A stretch of DNA of 11,395 bases from CAXQRU01 sp964226685. GTDB taxonomy: Bacteria > Pseudomonadota > Gammaproteobacteria > Pseudomonadales > Cellvibrionaceae. The notes below the pieces were generated by a model, which ran no database searches, had not been told where the DNA came from, and saw only the letters and a program-made list of their open reading frames with translations. Positions 1 to 6,629 of the stretch are shown in pieces (position 1 is the first letter of the stretch; each line of letters starts with the position of its first letter). The stretch is taken from the NCBI GenBank assembly GCA_964226685.1, contig CAXQRU010000150.1, positions 1 to 11,395 on the forward strand, read 5' to 3'. The position numbers and the translations under genes were made by a program.

Positions 1-345
1 CATATAACGACACAATCCACTGACCAAACGGCAAAACCTCAGCGTGTAACGACTACCTTTATCCACAAAATCACAGGACTCGATTAACTGCTGGCCCTGT
101 TGGGTTTTTACCTGGGCAAGCATAATGTCCAAGTAGCACGCATACCCACTTAAAGGTAAATCTTGAACAAGCCGACGGACATAGCGAGTGACTTTGCCTG
201 GATTGCCACTCACCGGGTCTATTATCCGAAAACGTTTATCTCGCTCGCAGACCAATGTCAGTCGATGTTGTGATAAATCATGCTGTACTTGTTTGACAAT
301 TTGCCCCGGAAGGCTCAATATTTTGCTGGAGAGGTTGAGGCTCAT
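1..345 (-). CDS. ISL3-like transposase, N-terminal fragment cut by the window edge
   Basis: I read an open frame from the ATG at 345-343 down to base 1, giving 115 residues with no stop; the rest lies beyond the window. Recognisable stretches are SLPGQIV near residues 11-17, YVRRLVQDLPLSGY at about 55-68, and ESCDFVDKGSRYTLRFCRLV at about 89-108. This order (a PG opening, a basic segment before a LPL-G motif, then a Cys-containing segment leading into RYT-RF) resembles the N-terminal zinc-binding and HTH region of ISL3-family transposases. The DDE catalytic domain would come later and is not present. There is no clear Shine-Dalgarno sequence. A perfect TATAAT on this strand (357-362) sits only 11 bases upstream of the ATG, with a poor -35 (TTGAAA, 20-base spacer). 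Family assignment is from memory of motif layout, so it is moderate; that this strand is coding is fairly likely. Confidence 0.6.
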   Translation of the reverse strand, partial: MSLNLSSKILSLPGQIVKQVQHDLSQHRLTLVCERDKRFRIIDPVSGNPGKVTRYVRRLVQDLPLSGYACYLDIMLAQVKTQQGQQLIESCDFVDKGSRYTLRFCRLVSGLCRYM

Positions 346-384
346 AGTATTCGTTGATTATAGAGTGGTTGAAGACTTTATATT

Positions 385-564
385 TCAACAGATTACGTGA
401 GCCTTGGCATCTCCTTCAGCGTAAAAAAGCGGAGAACAGCCATCGCATTTTTTGCTTTTTGTGTTTTGAAAAAGGTAGGAAGCCTTTTTACAACAACCTG
501 CTAGAGGCATAGTGACATGATAGTGGCAATTGTTATAGACTACCGGCGCTTGAACGCTTGTCAA
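385..564 (-). CDS. Possible small Cys/His-rich protein, unrecognised
   Basis: An open frame upstream of the transposase, on the same strand, could encode 59 residues from a TTG at 564-562, or 41 residues from the ATG at 510-508. The TTG has an AAGGG six bases upstream on this strand; the ATG has no visible ribosome site. The predicted peptide contains an NNCHYH stretch, a GCCKK stretch and KKCDGC, which together could form a small zinc site, and it ends in a Cys right before TGA. I do not recognise the family. It may instead be non-coding DNA belonging to the end of the insertion sequence, or a dispersed repeat that happens to be open. Length and start are uncertain, and the call is tentative. 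Confidence 0.25.
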   Translation of the reverse strand: MTSVQAPVVYNNCHYHVTMPLAGCCKKASYLFQNTKSKKCDGCSPLFYAEGDAKAHVIC

Positions 565-733
565 ATAAAGCCCTTACACTGTCTAAACCAGCATCATTCA
601 AGATAGTAATTAGATAGCTGCGCTCACGCAAAATATAATGCAAACAGGTCTCGTTCAAGTGTGCCTTTAATAATCAAAGCTGCCACTCGAACCAACCGCT
701 CACTTTTAAAACGTAGCAAAAATGGAGATTATA
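565..733. other. Intergenic sequence upstream of the DUF4282 gene
   Basis: With 346-384 and the doubtful small ORF at 385-564, this forms a gap of nearly 390 bases without a confident gene. It contains a perfect TATAAT (634-639, + strand) that could be the -10 for the gene at 734, but no convincing -35 lies 16-18 bases upstream. A short hairpin TGCG-CTCA-CGCA occurs at 619-630. I could not identify a terminal inverted repeat or target duplication for the insertion sequence here. Confidence 0.4.
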
Positions 734-967
734 ATGAAAGATGTCTTGTTTCTTAACAACATGGTAACCCCCAAAATAATTACTTTCGTCTACTGGCTTA
801 TGCTAGCTGGGGTACTTATTTCAGGCCTTGCAGCAATTTTTTCTGGGGAATTTATGGGTATTTTTGTTATTATATTCGGTGCTGTTGGCGCAAGAATATG
901 GTGCGAGCTTTTAATCGTTTTATTCAAAATGAATGAAGCATTGCAAGAGATGAGAAGCAAGCAATAA
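734..967 (+). CDS. Small two-helix membrane protein, DUF4282 type
   Basis: The product is 77 residues. It has a short polar N-terminus (MKDVLFLNN), a first hydrophobic helix around residues 13-36, a glycine-containing turn, a second helix around 40-66, and a short charged tail. The order MVTPKII, then a Trp-containing helix, then ARIWCELLIVLFKMNEAL is typical of the DUF4282 family of inner-membrane proteins (about 75-100 residues), whose biochemical role is unknown. I chose the ATG at 734 over the in-frame ATG at 722 because GGAG at 724-727 is placed six bases ahead of it, and family members usually begin with MKD or similar. It stands alone between the insertion-sequence remnant and the convergent phosphatase gene, so context gives no further clue. 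Confidence 0.75.
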   Translation: MKDVLFLNNMVTPKIITFVYWLMLAGVLISGLAAIFSGEFMGIFVIIFGAVGARIWCELLIVLFKMNEALQEMRSKQ

Positions 968-1032
968 GCTATTTGTATAAATGTTTTTGAGGGGCATAAC
1001 ACCAACCCTACAAAATGTTTAAAGTAAAACAG

Positions 1033-1061
1033 CCCCGAGCACCCACCAAAGTGACTCGGGG
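1033..1061 (-). terminator. Intrinsic terminator behind the PhoX-family gene
   Basis: CCCCGAG at 1033-1039 pairs with CTCGGGG at 1055-1061. The stem extends inward through CAC/GTG with one bulged A (1054) and an eight-base loop. Read on the minus strand, the stem is followed by CTGTTTTAC, a short U-tract, and it begins 17 bases after the phosphatase stop. On the plus strand no T-run follows, so it is a poor terminator for the DUF4282 gene. Confidence 0.65.
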
Positions 1062-1077
1062 AGACTGAACATATAAC

Positions 1078-2952
1078 TTATGAACCAATAACTCCACCAT
1101 CTTTACGTGTAATCACAATGGTGGCATCGCGTGGAATGGTAACGCCATCAGGCACTTCATTGAGCACTGGGAAATTGGTTAATGATGGGTCTCCATCGCC
1201 AGGGTGCTGCAAATTCACAAACATGGTTTTACGATCAGGGGTCACGGTAATACCAGTCACCTCATCGCCCGCCACACCGGTGAAGAGCCGCTTAAGTTCG
1301 CCCGTTGCCGTATCCGCTACCAACATCTGATTATTCAAACCATCTTTTTGGCCACCATCGGTTTGGATAAACAAACGGCCTTCTGGGTCTGCCCACAAGC
1401 CATCAGGTGAACTGAAGGACTCTTCAGTACCATGAGTTTGTTCCGCTATCAGGAAAATCGACCATTCAAATTGTTCACCCGTATGCATATGAGTATCCTT
1501 CCACTTAATGATATGGCCATCAAAATTTGGAGCGAGCGGGTTAGCGGCGTTTGGCTCTTGTCGGCGACTATTATTAGTCAACGTACAATAAACCTCACCA
1601 TTGGGCGCTACGGTCGTCCATTCAGGGCGATCCATTGGTGTTGCACCAACTATATCGGCGGCAAGGCGCGCATAAATCAATATTTCGGCCTGATCATTAA
1701 AGCGTGCTGCCAATAAAGGATTATCTATCGTCAATGGTAGCCAGTCACCGGTGCCATCTTCATTGAAACGAGCCACATATAAAGTGCCCTCATCCAATGG
1801 GCTTTCGCCGCGCCAACGCATGTCGCGCCAGTTGTCTTTAGAGACAAATTTATAGATATAATCAAAACGCTGATCATCGCCCATATAAGCCACCACGCGC
1901 CCTCCCTTGCCAACGGTGATCGCTACTCCTTCGTGTTTAAAGCGGCCCAAAGCTGTTCGCTTAACTGGTGTTTGAGTGCCATCTAATGGATCAATCTCCA
2001 CCACCCAGCCAAAGCGATTATCTTCATTTTTATAATCAGGATCAGAAAGGTCAAAGCGTCGATCAAAGAGGTGCCAGCCATAATCAAATCCATTTTCACT
2101 AAACCCATAACGCTCCTGCTCTTCAGTTGGCAACCAAGTTTGCTCGCGATTGCTCGCACCAAAGTAGCCATTAAAATTTTCTTCACAGGTCAAGTAAGTT
2201 CCCCACGGCGTATGGCCACTGGAGCAGTTATTGACGGTTCCCAAAGGAATATTGCCATTGGGCGTTTGCAACAATTCATGACCCGCTGCAGGGCCGCTGA
2301 ACGCCATTGGAGTATTCACATGAATGCGTCTGGCGTGCTCACTTTTAACGGTTTGCCAGCCTTCCTTTTTACGTTTAATTTCCACAACCGATACCCCGTG
2401 AGCATGCTGAGATACTCTTACTTCTTCCAAACTCTCTGGCATTTCTTTGCCAAGAACATGAGTGTTTTGACCAAATTCATGATTAATCACTAACATGCCG
2501 TGGGTATTGCCGCGTTTAAATTTATTATCGCCTGCGTCCCACGCTGATTTATTTTTTTTAGGTTGCAATGGGAAATACCACATACCATCGTGACCAATAC
2601 CAATCTGACGTGCCTGATCTTGCGCGGTTGGTGGCCAAGAAAATTCTGGGCCACCTGGCTCAATGGGATCCCCCCAAGGAATGAGCACGTCAAACTGATA
2701 GTCATCAGAAATGGTTGGAACCGCTCCATTTCCTAACGCGAGAGGAACCGGTGCAAAATTGATTAGCGGTCTAGTCGAACCGTAGGGAGTTGCTTTTAAA
2801 AAGCCATTACTGAGGGCATTGGCACTAAAAAAACTGGTCGCAGCTAAAGCCAACCCACCTCTTAACACATGGCGCCTAGATACTGGATTTTCTAACAATT
2901 GTTCAAAGGGGCGATTGTCTGTCGGATTACAAATTTCATTATCAACACTCAT
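1078..2952 (-). CDS. phoX: PhoX-family (DUF839) Tat-exported alkaline phosphatase
   Basis: The product is 624 residues, in the normal range for PhoX-type secreted phosphatases. These release inorganic phosphate from phosphoesters in the periplasm or outside the cell, using iron and calcium instead of the zinc of PhoA. A twin-arginine signal is clear: SRRHVLRGG at residues 25-33, then a hydrophobic stretch ending near ALS. Conserved family segments follow in order: INHEFG (156-161), NNCSSGHTPWGTYLTCEEN (241-259, with the Cys and acidic residues expected to bind metal), then GRFKHEG, YMGDDQRFDYIYKF and, near the C-terminus, PDGLWADPEGRLFIQTDGG. The ATG at 2952 is preferred over the in-frame TTG at 2964 because GGAGAG, part of that longer reading, is placed correctly as its ribosome site. 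A Pho box lies upstream and a terminator behind, so it is probably transcribed alone. Substrate range cannot be read from sequence; some DUF839 proteins are uncharacterised. Confidence 0.9.
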   Translation of the reverse strand: MSVDNEICNPTDNRPFEQLLENPVSRRHVLRGGLALAATSFFSANALSNGFLKATPYGSTRPLINFAPVPLALGNGAVPTISDDYQFDVLIPWGDPIEPGGPEFSWPPTAQDQARQIGIGHDGMWYFPLQPKKNKSAWDAGDNKFKRGNTHGMLVINHEFGQNTHVLGKEMPESLEEVRVSQHAHGVSVVEIKRKKEGWQTVKSEHARRIHVNTPMAFSGPAAGHELLQTPNGNIPLGTVNNCSSGHTPWGTYLTCEENFNGYFGASNREQTWLPTEEQERYGFSENGFDYGWHLFDRRFDLSDPDYKNEDNRFGWVVEIDPLDGTQTPVKRTALGRFKHEGVAITVGKGGRVVAYMGDDQRFDYIYKFVSKDNWRDMRWRGESPLDEGTLYVARFNEDGTGDWLPLTIDNPLLAARFNDQAEILIYARLAADIVGATPMDRPEWTTVAPNGEVYCTLTNNSRRQEPNAANPLAPNFDGHIIKWKDTHMHTGEQFEWSIFLIAEQTHGTEESFSSPDGLWADPEGRLFIQTDGGQKDGLNNQMLVADTATGELKRLFTGVAGDEVTGITVTPDRKTMFVNLQHPGDGDPSLTNFPVLNEVPDGVTIPRDATIVITRKDGGVIGS

Positions 2953-2981
2953 GATTCTCTCCAATTGAAAATGGTCATCTC

Positions 2982-2987
2982 ATCAAA
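2982..2987 (-). promoter_or_regulatory. Candidate -10 element for phoX
   Basis: On the minus strand TTTGAT (four of six matches to TATAAT) lies 16 bases after TTGACA, which is itself part of the second Pho-box repeat. This gives a start of transcription near 2975 and a leader of roughly 20-25 bases. A weak -10 behind a Pho box is the normal arrangement for PhoB-activated promoters. The exact hexamer is uncertain. Confidence 0.4.
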
Positions 2988-3002
2988 GAGTAATCAAAGT
3001 TA

Positions 3003-3020
3003 ATGTCAATTTTATGTCAG
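3003..3020 (-). promoter_or_regulatory. Pho box (PhoB binding site) ahead of phoX
   Basis: On the minus strand the site reads CTGACAT-AAAA-TTGACAT: two seven-base direct repeats separated by four A/T bases, an 11-base period. This matches the PhoB consensus of CTGTCAT repeats with an AT spacer, with A in place of T at the fourth base of both repeats and T for C at the first base of the second. The second repeat takes the place of the -35 element. Its 3' end is about 50 bases upstream of the phoX ATG and the repeats point toward it. Confidence 0.75.
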
Positions 3021-3183
3021 AAAAATGAACACTTAAGAGTAGGCGTCACGACCACATGGTAAAAAATATCGTTTACAGCCACTGGAATCATCATATTGAC
3101 ACCAATAACGACCCCACATGGCTATCGAAATTTCATCTCAACATGTAAAATAAAAGTGACACAAAAAATAATTGGTGAAGATT

Positions 3184-3693
3184 ATGGGAGATGGCATCAC
3201 ATCGACAAGTTGTGCATTTATTCCGGTTTTTTGTTATTACGATAGACAAAACGGAGGAGAAATAAAAACTCCCGTTCTCATTAGCGATCAAAACAACAGT
3301 ACTCTTAAAGCTATTATTGTCAATGTGGATCCAACGATTTTTACTGAAGATGAATTAAAGGACCAATTTATTGATGCCTATTATGAAAATACCGACCGGT
3401 ACTGCACGGGTACAAAATCTCTTGATTCCTACGATATTTACCCAAAACTCATTACTGCTTTGCACACGGATGATGAAGAAATTTCAGTCTACGTTTGCGA
3501 GCTTTATGAGAATACTGAACCCTATTTCAAATCCCAACCCAGTATTGCCAACTTAGTGTCTTACAAAGCTGATATTGATGTGCTTATCAGTGGTGGCCAG
3601 CTTGACCCATTGACAGAAAAAATTCTGATTGCACTATCTGAAAAAGATTATCTTACGGCCAAACAAAATTTCAGCTCCATTATGCTGTTCTAA
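3184..3693 (+). CDS. Hypothetical acidic soluble protein
   Basis: The product is 169 residues and I do not recognise a family. It has no signal peptide or membrane helix; it is acidic and rich in Asp, Glu and Tyr, with four scattered Cys (10, 17, 74, 105). The pattern suggests a mixed alpha/beta fold: strand-like IKTPVLIS and LKAIIVNVD, an acidic helix TEDELKDQFIDAYYEN (about 54-69), strand ISVYVCELYE (100-109) and a helical C-terminus. The ATG at 3184 follows GGTGA by five bases; the upstream TTG (3172) and GTG (3175) in the same frame lack a site of their own. It diverges from phoX across about 230 bases and converges with mrpG, overlapping it by four bases. No -10/-35 pair for it is convincing, though TAAAAT occurs at 3146-3151. 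The long frame with a fitting ribosome site argues for a real gene. Confidence 0.7.
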   Translation: MGDGITSTSCAFIPVFCYYDRQNGGEIKTPVLISDQNNSTLKAIIVNVDPTIFTEDELKDQFIDAYYENTDRYCTGTKSLDSYDIYPKLITALHTDDEEISVYVCELYENTEPYFKSQPSIANLVSYKADIDVLISGGQLDPLTEKILIALSEKDYLTAKQNFSSIMLF

Positions 3694-4037
3694 TCGACCC
3701 ACTTTTTAATTTCATCATTCATGGAGGCATTCTTTGTTTTATCAGACAAAGGCAATTCCAGATGAACTGCCGCTTTAGACAGCAAATGTGCAGTAATCGG
3801 CGCCGTCATAAAAATAAATAGAGTGATAATTAACTCCTGCGTACTGATCTCACCTCGCAAATGGTAAGCAGCTCCCATAGAGGCAAGCAATAGACTACCG
3901 ATTGCTATCGTCGTGATCTTTGCTGGCGCATGAAGCCTAGATAAAAAATCCGGCATACGCAACATACCAACCGACCCAACCAGCGCAAAAAAACCGCCAA
4001 TGATTAACAATATTGAAATAACAAGCTCTAAAAACAT
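3690..4037 (-). CDS. mrpG: Mrp/Mnh cation:proton antiporter subunit G
   Basis: MrpG is a small membrane subunit of the Mrp complex, required with the others for Na+(K+)/H+ exchange. The 115-residue product fits the family length. Three hydrophobic segments are visible, about 2-24, 42-59 and 67-88. The conserved block RMPDFLSRLHAPAK (27-40) corresponds to the usual R-PDF--R-HA--K signature, and TAPITAHLLSKAA (78-90) to the conserved end of the third helix. The C-terminal tail is polar. It is the last gene of the operon, starting three bases after the mrpF stop with no obvious ribosome site of its own, so translation is probably coupled to mrpF. Its stop overlaps the stop of the convergent gene on the other strand by four bases, and no terminator hairpin follows. 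Confidence 0.93.
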   Translation of the reverse strand: MFLELVISILLIIGGFFALVGSVGMLRMPDFLSRLHAPAKITTIAIGSLLLASMGAAYHLRGEISTQELIITLFIFMTAPITAHLLSKAAVHLELPLSDKTKNASMNDEIKKWVD

Positions 4038-4040
4038 AGG

Positions 4041-4310
4041 CTATTCGATAATATCGCCTCGCAATAAATATTTACACAGCGCTACTGTACTAATAAAGCC
4101 CAGCATCGCGATTAAAATTGCTGCTTCAAAATAAAAATGAGTACCATAGTAAATACCAAACAAAACAATTAACCCCAAACCGTTGACATACATGGTATCT
4201 ACTGCCAAGATTTTATCTGGCTTAGTATTGGCTCGAATCAAATGGAACAAATTCATCACCAGAGCTAGAATCAAACACGCGGTAGCGACCAAAATTGCTG
4301 TAGTTAACAT
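4041..4310 (-). CDS. mrpF: Mrp/Mnh cation:proton antiporter subunit F
   Basis: MrpF is the smallest subunit, here 89 residues with three membrane helices (about 2-25, 42-60 and 64-83). The loop after helix 1 carries the conserved acidic residues in KPDKILAVDTMYVN: Asp32 and Asp38. The second aligns with the Asp known to be essential for antiport in Bacillus MrpF. The ATG at 4310 lies inside the end of mrpE (seven-base overlap), and an AAGGAG eight bases ahead, inside mrpE, serves as its ribosome site. Such an overlap is typical of mrp operons and suggests coordinated subunit synthesis. Confidence 0.94.
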   Translation of the reverse strand: MLTTAILVATACLILALVMNLFHLIRANTKPDKILAVDTMYVNGLGLIVLFGIYYGTHFYFEAAILIAMLGFISTVALCKYLLRGDIIE

Positions 4311-4804
4311 TGAAATATCTCCTTTAATGGCGTTTCATATCGACGCTTGATATGTGCTACCAAAGCCGCCTCATCATCCATATGAAGCACATGAACATAT
4401 AAAAATTGCTTATCCATGCTGACATCCACCGACACCGTACCAGGTGTTAATGAAATAGAGCTAGAAAGCACAGTAATTGGAAACTCATCGCTCATATCTA
4501 ATGGAATTTTAATAAAACCGGGATTCAATTTTGAAACGGGCGACATCACTTGAATCGAAACCTGAATGCAAGAGACAATAATATCTAATAATAATTTGAA
4601 AAGGTACACCACAGCCGCCATAGGCTTTTTAATGGGTGTCAGTGGAACACAAAAAGGTGACAAGAGAATAGGAATAAATAACGCTAAAAAGACCGCTACC
4701 GTAATCGTACTAACATCGGCAGAACTATTTAGCAATAACCATACTGTAAACAACACCAAGCTATGCAAAGGTAAAGGCAAAACTTTACGAACCACTTGAC
4801 TCAT
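4304..4804 (-). CDS. mrpE: Mrp/Mnh cation:proton antiporter subunit E
   Basis: The product is 166 residues with hydrophobic segments near residues 12-28, 32-53 and 62-86, followed by a soluble C-terminal half, as usual for MrpE. The family signature SISLTPGTVSVDV (116-128) and the following strand FLYVHVLHMD (134-143) are clear. MrpE supports assembly and full activity of the complex; in some bacteria its loss leaves partial antiport. The ATG overlaps the mrpD stop as ATGA (4804-4801), with GGGGAG placed five bases upstream, so translation is coupled to mrpD. It also overlaps mrpF by seven bases. Confidence 0.94.
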   Translation of the reverse strand: MSQVVRKVLPLPLHSLVLFTVWLLLNSSADVSTITVAVFLALFIPILLSPFCVPLTPIKKPMAAVVYLFKLLLDIIVSCIQVSIQVMSPVSKLNPGFIKIPLDMSDEFPITVLSSSISLTPGTVSVDVSMDKQFLYVHVLHMDDEAALVAHIKRRYETPLKEIFQC

Positions 4805-6282
4805 CTTAGCTCCCCAGGTAGATCATGAAGGTGCATGGCTGCACGGCTCAAATATTCAGTGATCGGTCCTGCGTACACAATTAACACTAACGACATCAAA
4901 AACAAAAAACCAATCGCCATATATTGAGAAAATTTAGCTCTTTGCCCATCGCTTCCATGCCCTCCAGCGGCCCAAAAAACCACAATACCAGCCCTCACCA
5001 AACTCATTAATACAAGTAAACTGGACAAGAAAATAGCCGACCAAATCCAGATTTGTTGATCCGTATTTGCCGCTGATTGCAATAATAGTAGCTTACCCAC
5101 AAAACCGGAGAAGGGCGGCATACCCACAGCACCGATGGACAATACCACAAACAATAAGCCGAGCAATACTGGCTGAGCCACCGTCCTCGCCTTGACAAGA
5201 CGATCACCCGCCTGCCCCCTTTGGTCACTGATAATATCCACCAATAGAAATAAAGCCGCTGCAATCAGTGTTGAATGCACCGCATAATATAAGCCTGCCC
5301 CAGTAGCTTTTACTGAACCCAAAGCTATTGAAAATAATAGTGTTCCAGAAGACAGAACCACCAGATACGCAATACATTGACGCAAACTCGGGCTTGATAA
5401 TACGGCCATACCCGCCACGGACACCGTCAGCAATGCCATTGGCAACAACCAAGGCTGTAATACATTCGCTAAAAGGCCAGCATAATCACCAAAGATAAAT
5501 ACGCTGGCTTTAAGCAAGCTATAAAACCCAACTTTCGTCAACACCGCAAATAAGGCGGCAATGGGCGCAGCTACGACGGTGTACGTTTTACTGAGCCAAA
5601 AATGCAAGGGTAAAATGGCTGACTTCAAACCAAAAACAATCAATAATAAACCCGCGGCGGTTTTGGCAATAGTTGCCTGCTCAGCCTCTAAGGCATTAAG
5701 CTTGATGGCAAGATCTGTCATGTTGAGTGTACCAACTGTTGCATAAATAATCCCAAGTGCAAGCAGAAAAAGAGCCGAGCCAATCAAGTTTAAAATAACG
5801 TACTGGATGGCCGCGTGAGTTTTTTCTTTACCACCACCGTGCACCACCAATGCGTAAGAAGCCATCAGCAGCACTTCAAAAAAAACAAATAAATTAAACA
5901 GATCGCCAGTCAAAAACGCTCCATTAATACCCATAATCTGTAATAGTAATAGCGGATAAAAATAATTCCCCCCTCGATCATCACCCGCCATCGCATAAAT
6001 CACAACAGCCACCCCCAGCAAAGAGGTCAATAACACAAAAAGTGCTGAAACCCGATCGGCCACTAACTCAATGCCATAGGGAGCCGGCCAATCGCCCAAC
6101 AAGTAACGAGTGGTTCCTACATCAGCCTGAATCACCAACAAGATAGAAAAGCCACACAACAACAAACAGGTGAAAAAAGCACAAACTCGTTGACTGACAA
6201 TATTGTCTAACTTTGGCAACAACAAAAGAACGGCTACCAGCGCCGGTAAAAGGATGGGGATGATAGGTAAATGCATCAACAC
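4801..6282 (-). CDS. mrpD: Mrp/Mnh cation:proton antiporter subunit D (NuoL/M/N-like)
   Basis: MrpD is a large membrane subunit related to the proton-pumping subunits of respiratory complex I. The 493-residue product has about 14 helices and the conserved ionisable residues of the family: Glu136 in FNLFVFFEVLLMASY, Lys220 in FGLKSAILPLHFWL and Lys250 in LTKVGFY. The first two correspond to the Glu and Lys shown to be essential for antiport in Bacillus MrpD. The start is GTG at 6282, seven bases after AAGGA inside the end of mrpC; an in-frame ATG two codons later (6276) is the alternative but is too far from that site. Only three bases separate it from the mrpC stop. The absence of quinone and Fe-S partner genes, and the mrp gene order, rule out complex I. 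Confidence 0.96.
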   Translation of the reverse strand: MLMHLPIIPILLPALVAVLLLLPKLDNIVSQRVCAFFTCLLLCGFSILLVIQADVGTTRYLLGDWPAPYGIELVADRVSALFVLLTSLLGVAVVIYAMAGDDRGGNYFYPLLLLQIMGINGAFLTGDLFNLFVFFEVLLMASYALVVHGGGKEKTHAAIQYVILNLIGSALFLLALGIIYATVGTLNMTDLAIKLNALEAEQATIAKTAAGLLLIVFGLKSAILPLHFWLSKTYTVVAAPIAALFAVLTKVGFYSLLKASVFIFGDYAGLLANVLQPWLLPMALLTVSVAGMAVLSSPSLRQCIAYLVVLSSGTLLFSIALGSVKATGAGLYYAVHSTLIAAALFLLVDIISDQRGQAGDRLVKARTVAQPVLLGLLFVVLSIGAVGMPPFSGFVGKLLLLQSAANTDQQIWIWSAIFLSSLLVLMSLVRAGIVVFWAAGGHGSDGQRAKFSQYMAIGFLFLMSLVLIVYAGPITEYLSRAAMHLHDLPGELR

Positions 6283-6285
6283 GAG

Positions 6286-6627
6286 CTAGTCCTTATCATT
6301 GGCATCTGGCAACTTGCCATTGACGTGATCGTTGCCTAAGTCTGCTCGCCCACGAATGGCTAAGATGACCACATAAGCCGTCATCGCAAAACCAATCACA
6401 ATAGCCGTCAACACCAAGGCTTGTGGTAGCGGATCAGCGTATTGCGCGCCCTTGGCCAAAATCGCCGCCTCGTTCACAGATAGACGCCCCGAGGAAAATA
6501 AAAATAAATTCACAGCATAGGATAAAGTAATCACTCCCATCACCACAGGAAACGTGCGACCCCTTAACAATAAATACACACCGCAAGCAGTCACAACACC
6601 CGTAGCGACAGAAAACATCAATTCCAC
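6286..6627 (-). CDS. mrpC: Mrp/Mnh cation:proton antiporter subunit C (NuoK-like)
   Basis: MrpC is the NuoK homologue of the Mrp complex. The 113-residue product has three helices (about 4-22, 27-46 and 69-92). It carries the family block DPLPQALVLTAIVIGFA (65-81) and the opening GVYLLLRGRTFPVVMG (16-31). The start is GTG at 6627, two bases after the mrpA stop, with an AGGGGG run overlapping the end of mrpA and spaced five bases from it. The downstream ATG (6618) would remove the N-terminal residues usually present. A hydrophilic, acidic tail (about 93-113) is longer than the minimum seen in the family but not unusual. Confidence 0.94.
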   Translation of the reverse strand: MELMFSVATGVVTACGVYLLLRGRTFPVVMGVITLSYAVNLFLFSSGRLSVNEAAILAKGAQYADPLPQALVLTAIVIGFAMTAYVVILAIRGRADLGNDHVNGKLPDANDKD

Positions 6628-6629
6628 AC

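Noticed and set aside
2071..2493. 140-residue open frame on the plus strand inside the PhoX-family gene
   Set aside because: It is antisense to a gene with clear domain motifs along its whole length and has no recognisable product.
2953..2964. TTG start four codons upstream for the PhoX-family gene
   Set aside because: The bases of those codons form the GGAGAG ribosome site for the ATG at 2952.
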